Shown: positions 4,875 through 5,994 of the stretch, one piece after another
How the letters are laid out: each line of letters starts with the position of its first letter
Position numbering within the stretch: position 1 is the first letter of the stretch
Assembly (NCBI GenBank): GCA_016302725.1
Contig: JAEDNB010000128.1
Coordinates: 1-5,994 of the forward strand
Length of the DNA stretch: 5,994 nucleotides
Direction of reading: 5' to 3'
From: Lentisphaeria bacterium
GTDB taxonomy: Bacteria; Verrucomicrobiota; Lentisphaeria; Oligosphaerales; Oligosphaeraceae
Notes under the pieces: generated by a model
What the model was told of the DNA's origin: nothing
The model's database searches: none
Seen by the model: only the letters and a program-made list of their open reading frames with translations
Program-made: the position numbers and the translations under genes

Positions 4875-5994
4875 ATGAGCCGTCATACCAAGGAACAACT
4901 TACCGCACTGCTGGCCCCCGTGGGGCAGGAACACCTCCTCCGCTTCTGGGATGCCCTCGCCCCGCAGGAACAGGATGCCCTGGGAGACCAAATCACCTCC
5001 ATCAACTGGACAGAGGTGCTCTCCTGGTACCGCCAGGTCCAGGGCGCCAATGACGACGCCATCCCCTTCGGGCGCCTGGCCCCCGCCCCCTACCTCCCCC
5101 TCGTCCCTGAAACCCCGGAACAGGAGGAACTCTACCGGAACGCCCGCCGGAAGGGAGAGGAACTCCTCCGCCAGGGAAAGGTGGCCGGCTTCACCGTGGC
5201 CGGAGGACAGGGCACCCGCCTGGGATACGACGGCCCCAAGGGGACATACCGCTTCTCCCCCCTCCGCAACAAGGCCCTCTTCCAGTATTTCGCCGAAGGA
5301 ATCCTGCGGAACATGGAAAAATACGGGTGCGTCCTCCCCTGGTATGTCATGACCAGCCCCGCCAACCACCAGGCCACCCTGGATTTCTTCCAGGAAAACG
5401 CCTTCTTCGGACTGGCCCCCGAAAACGTCCGCTTCTTCATCCAAGGCCAGCTCCCCGGCTTCGACCAGCAGGGAAAGGCGCTCCTGGAAGCCCCCGGAAA
5501 ACTCGCCCTCTTCGCCAACGGACACGGCGGCACCCTGGCCGCCCTCCGGGACTCCGGGACCCTGGACGACATGGAGAAACGCGGCGTGGAATACCTCTCC
5601 TACTGGCAGGTGGACAACCCCATGGTCACCCTCTTCGACCCCCTCTTCCTGGGACTCCATTGCCTCACCGGCTCCCAGATGAGCTCCCGCGCCCTCATCA
5701 AGAGAGACCCCATGGAAAAACTGGGCCACTTCTGCCAGCTGGAGGGAAAGACCCTCATCGTGGAATACTCCGACATGCCCGGGGAACTCCTCCACCAGAC
5801 CGACTCCCAAGGACGCCTCACCTTCCGGGCAGGCTCCCCCGCCATCCACGTCATCTCCCGGGAATTCATCCGGCGGCTCACCAAGGGAACCCTGGCCCTG
5901 GCCCCCCACCGCGCCCTGAAGAAGATCCCCTATGTCGCCCCCGACGGCTCCCTGGTCACCCCCGACGCCCCCAACGGCATCAAACTGGAGTTCT
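4875..5994 (+). CDS. UDP-N-acetylhexosamine pyrophosphorylase-type (UDPGP/UAP1 family) nucleotidyltransferase, 3' end cut off
   Basis: The first 373 residues of an enzyme that joins UTP and a sugar 1-phosphate to form a UDP-sugar and pyrophosphate in the cytoplasm. The frame is open to the window edge. After a helical N-terminal part (1-100) come the family motifs: VAGGQGTRLGYDGPKGTY at 108-125 (nucleotide loop), WYVMTSPANH at 136-145, FIQGQLPGFD at 178-187, NGHGGTLAAL at 205-214, QVDNPMV at 235-241 with the metal-binding type Asp, IKRDPMEKLGHF at 265-276, VEYSDMP at 286-292, and KKIPYVAPDGSL then PNGIKLEF at the edge. The order and wording match UAP1-type GlcNAc-1-P uridylyltransferases, but bacterial members of this group can act on other hexose phosphates, so the sugar is uncertain. 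Related proteins run to roughly 450-500 residues, so about a fifth or more is missing. It lies 178 bases after birA and may be its own transcription unit. UDP-GlcNAc would feed envelope and lipid A synthesis. Confidence 0.93.
   Translation, partial: MSRHTKEQLTALLAPVGQEHLLRFWDALAPQEQDALGDQITSINWTEVLSWYRQVQGANDDAIPFGRLAPAPYLPLVPETPEQEELYRNARRKGEELLRQGKVAGFTVAGGQGTRLGYDGPKGTYRFSPLRNKALFQYFAEGILRNMEKYGCVLPWYVMTSPANHQATLDFFQENAFFGLAPENVRFFIQGQLPGFDQQGKALLEAPGKLALFANGHGGTLAALRDSGTLDDMEKRGVEYLSYWQVDNPMVTLFDPLFLGLHCLTGSQMSSRALIKRDPMEKLGHFCQLEGKTLIVEYSDMPGELLHQTDSQGRLTFRAGSPAIHVISREFIRRLTKGTLALAPHRALKKIPYVAPDGSLVTPDAPNGIKLEF

Noticed and set aside
2975..4876. Long antisense open frame (633 codons) across the hydrolase and birA
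   Set aside because: Gly/Glu-rich product opposite two well-supported genes; open only because of the base bias.
4782..5909. Antisense open frame (375 codons) opposite the nucleotidyltransferase
   Set aside because: The + strand carries clear UAP1-type motifs throughout; the antisense product is low complexity.
2..5994. CRISPR array, insertion sequence, tRNA or rRNA gene
   Set aside because: No regularly spaced repeats, transposase-like product, terminal inverted repeats or RNA gene signals were seen.

Overview
The window is GC-rich bacterial DNA with all recognisable genes on the + strand, tightly packed and strongly biased to C at codon third positions (many CCC, CTC, GCC and ATC codons). 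An LpxC-family protein points to an organism with a lipid A type outer membrane. Together with duplicated Gfo/Idh/MocA oxidoreductases and a UDPGP/UAP1-type nucleotidyltransferase, it suggests the Planctomycetes-Verrucomicrobia-Lentisphaerae-Kiritimatiellae side of the tree. That placement is an inference from gene content and base use, not a proven assignment.

Layout: (1) 2-814, the 3' part of a Gfo/Idh/MocA-family NAD(P)-dependent oxidoreductase; (2) 843-1922, a full-length tandem paralogue of it (about 70% identical by my hand alignment, with long stretches of identical DNA); (3) 1919-2971, a divergent LpxC-like deacetylase starting at a GTG that overlaps the previous stop by 4 bases behind a strong Shine-Dalgarno; (4) 2972-3844, an alpha/beta hydrolase of the OleB/haloalkane-dehalogenase type whose ATG directly follows the previous TAA; (5) 3863-4696, a biotin-protein ligase without the N-terminal DNA-binding domain; (6) a 178-base intergenic stretch; (7) 4875 to the window end, the N-terminal 373 residues of a UDP-N-acetylhexosamine pyrophosphorylase-type enzyme.

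Genes 1 to 5 are separated by 28, -4, 0 and 18 bases and look like one operon; gene 6 follows a longer gap and may be a separate unit. UAP-type enzymes make UDP-sugars such as UDP-GlcNAc, the precursor of the UDP-3-O-acyl-GlcNAc that LpxC deacetylates, and Gfo/Idh/MocA enzymes often oxidise sugars or nucleotide sugars, so an envelope-saccharide theme is possible but unproven.

The most unusual part is the pair of genes 3 and 4. The LpxC-like protein keeps the catalytic Glu, the first zinc His and the late catalytic His, but the second metal motif, normally H-x3-D, reads H-x4-D. The adjacent hydrolase keeps the fold and its acid and His but has Gly where the Ser/Asp nucleophile should be, and has also lost the HGNP-type oxyanion motif. 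Two coupled neighbours with altered active sites may form an undescribed functional pair.
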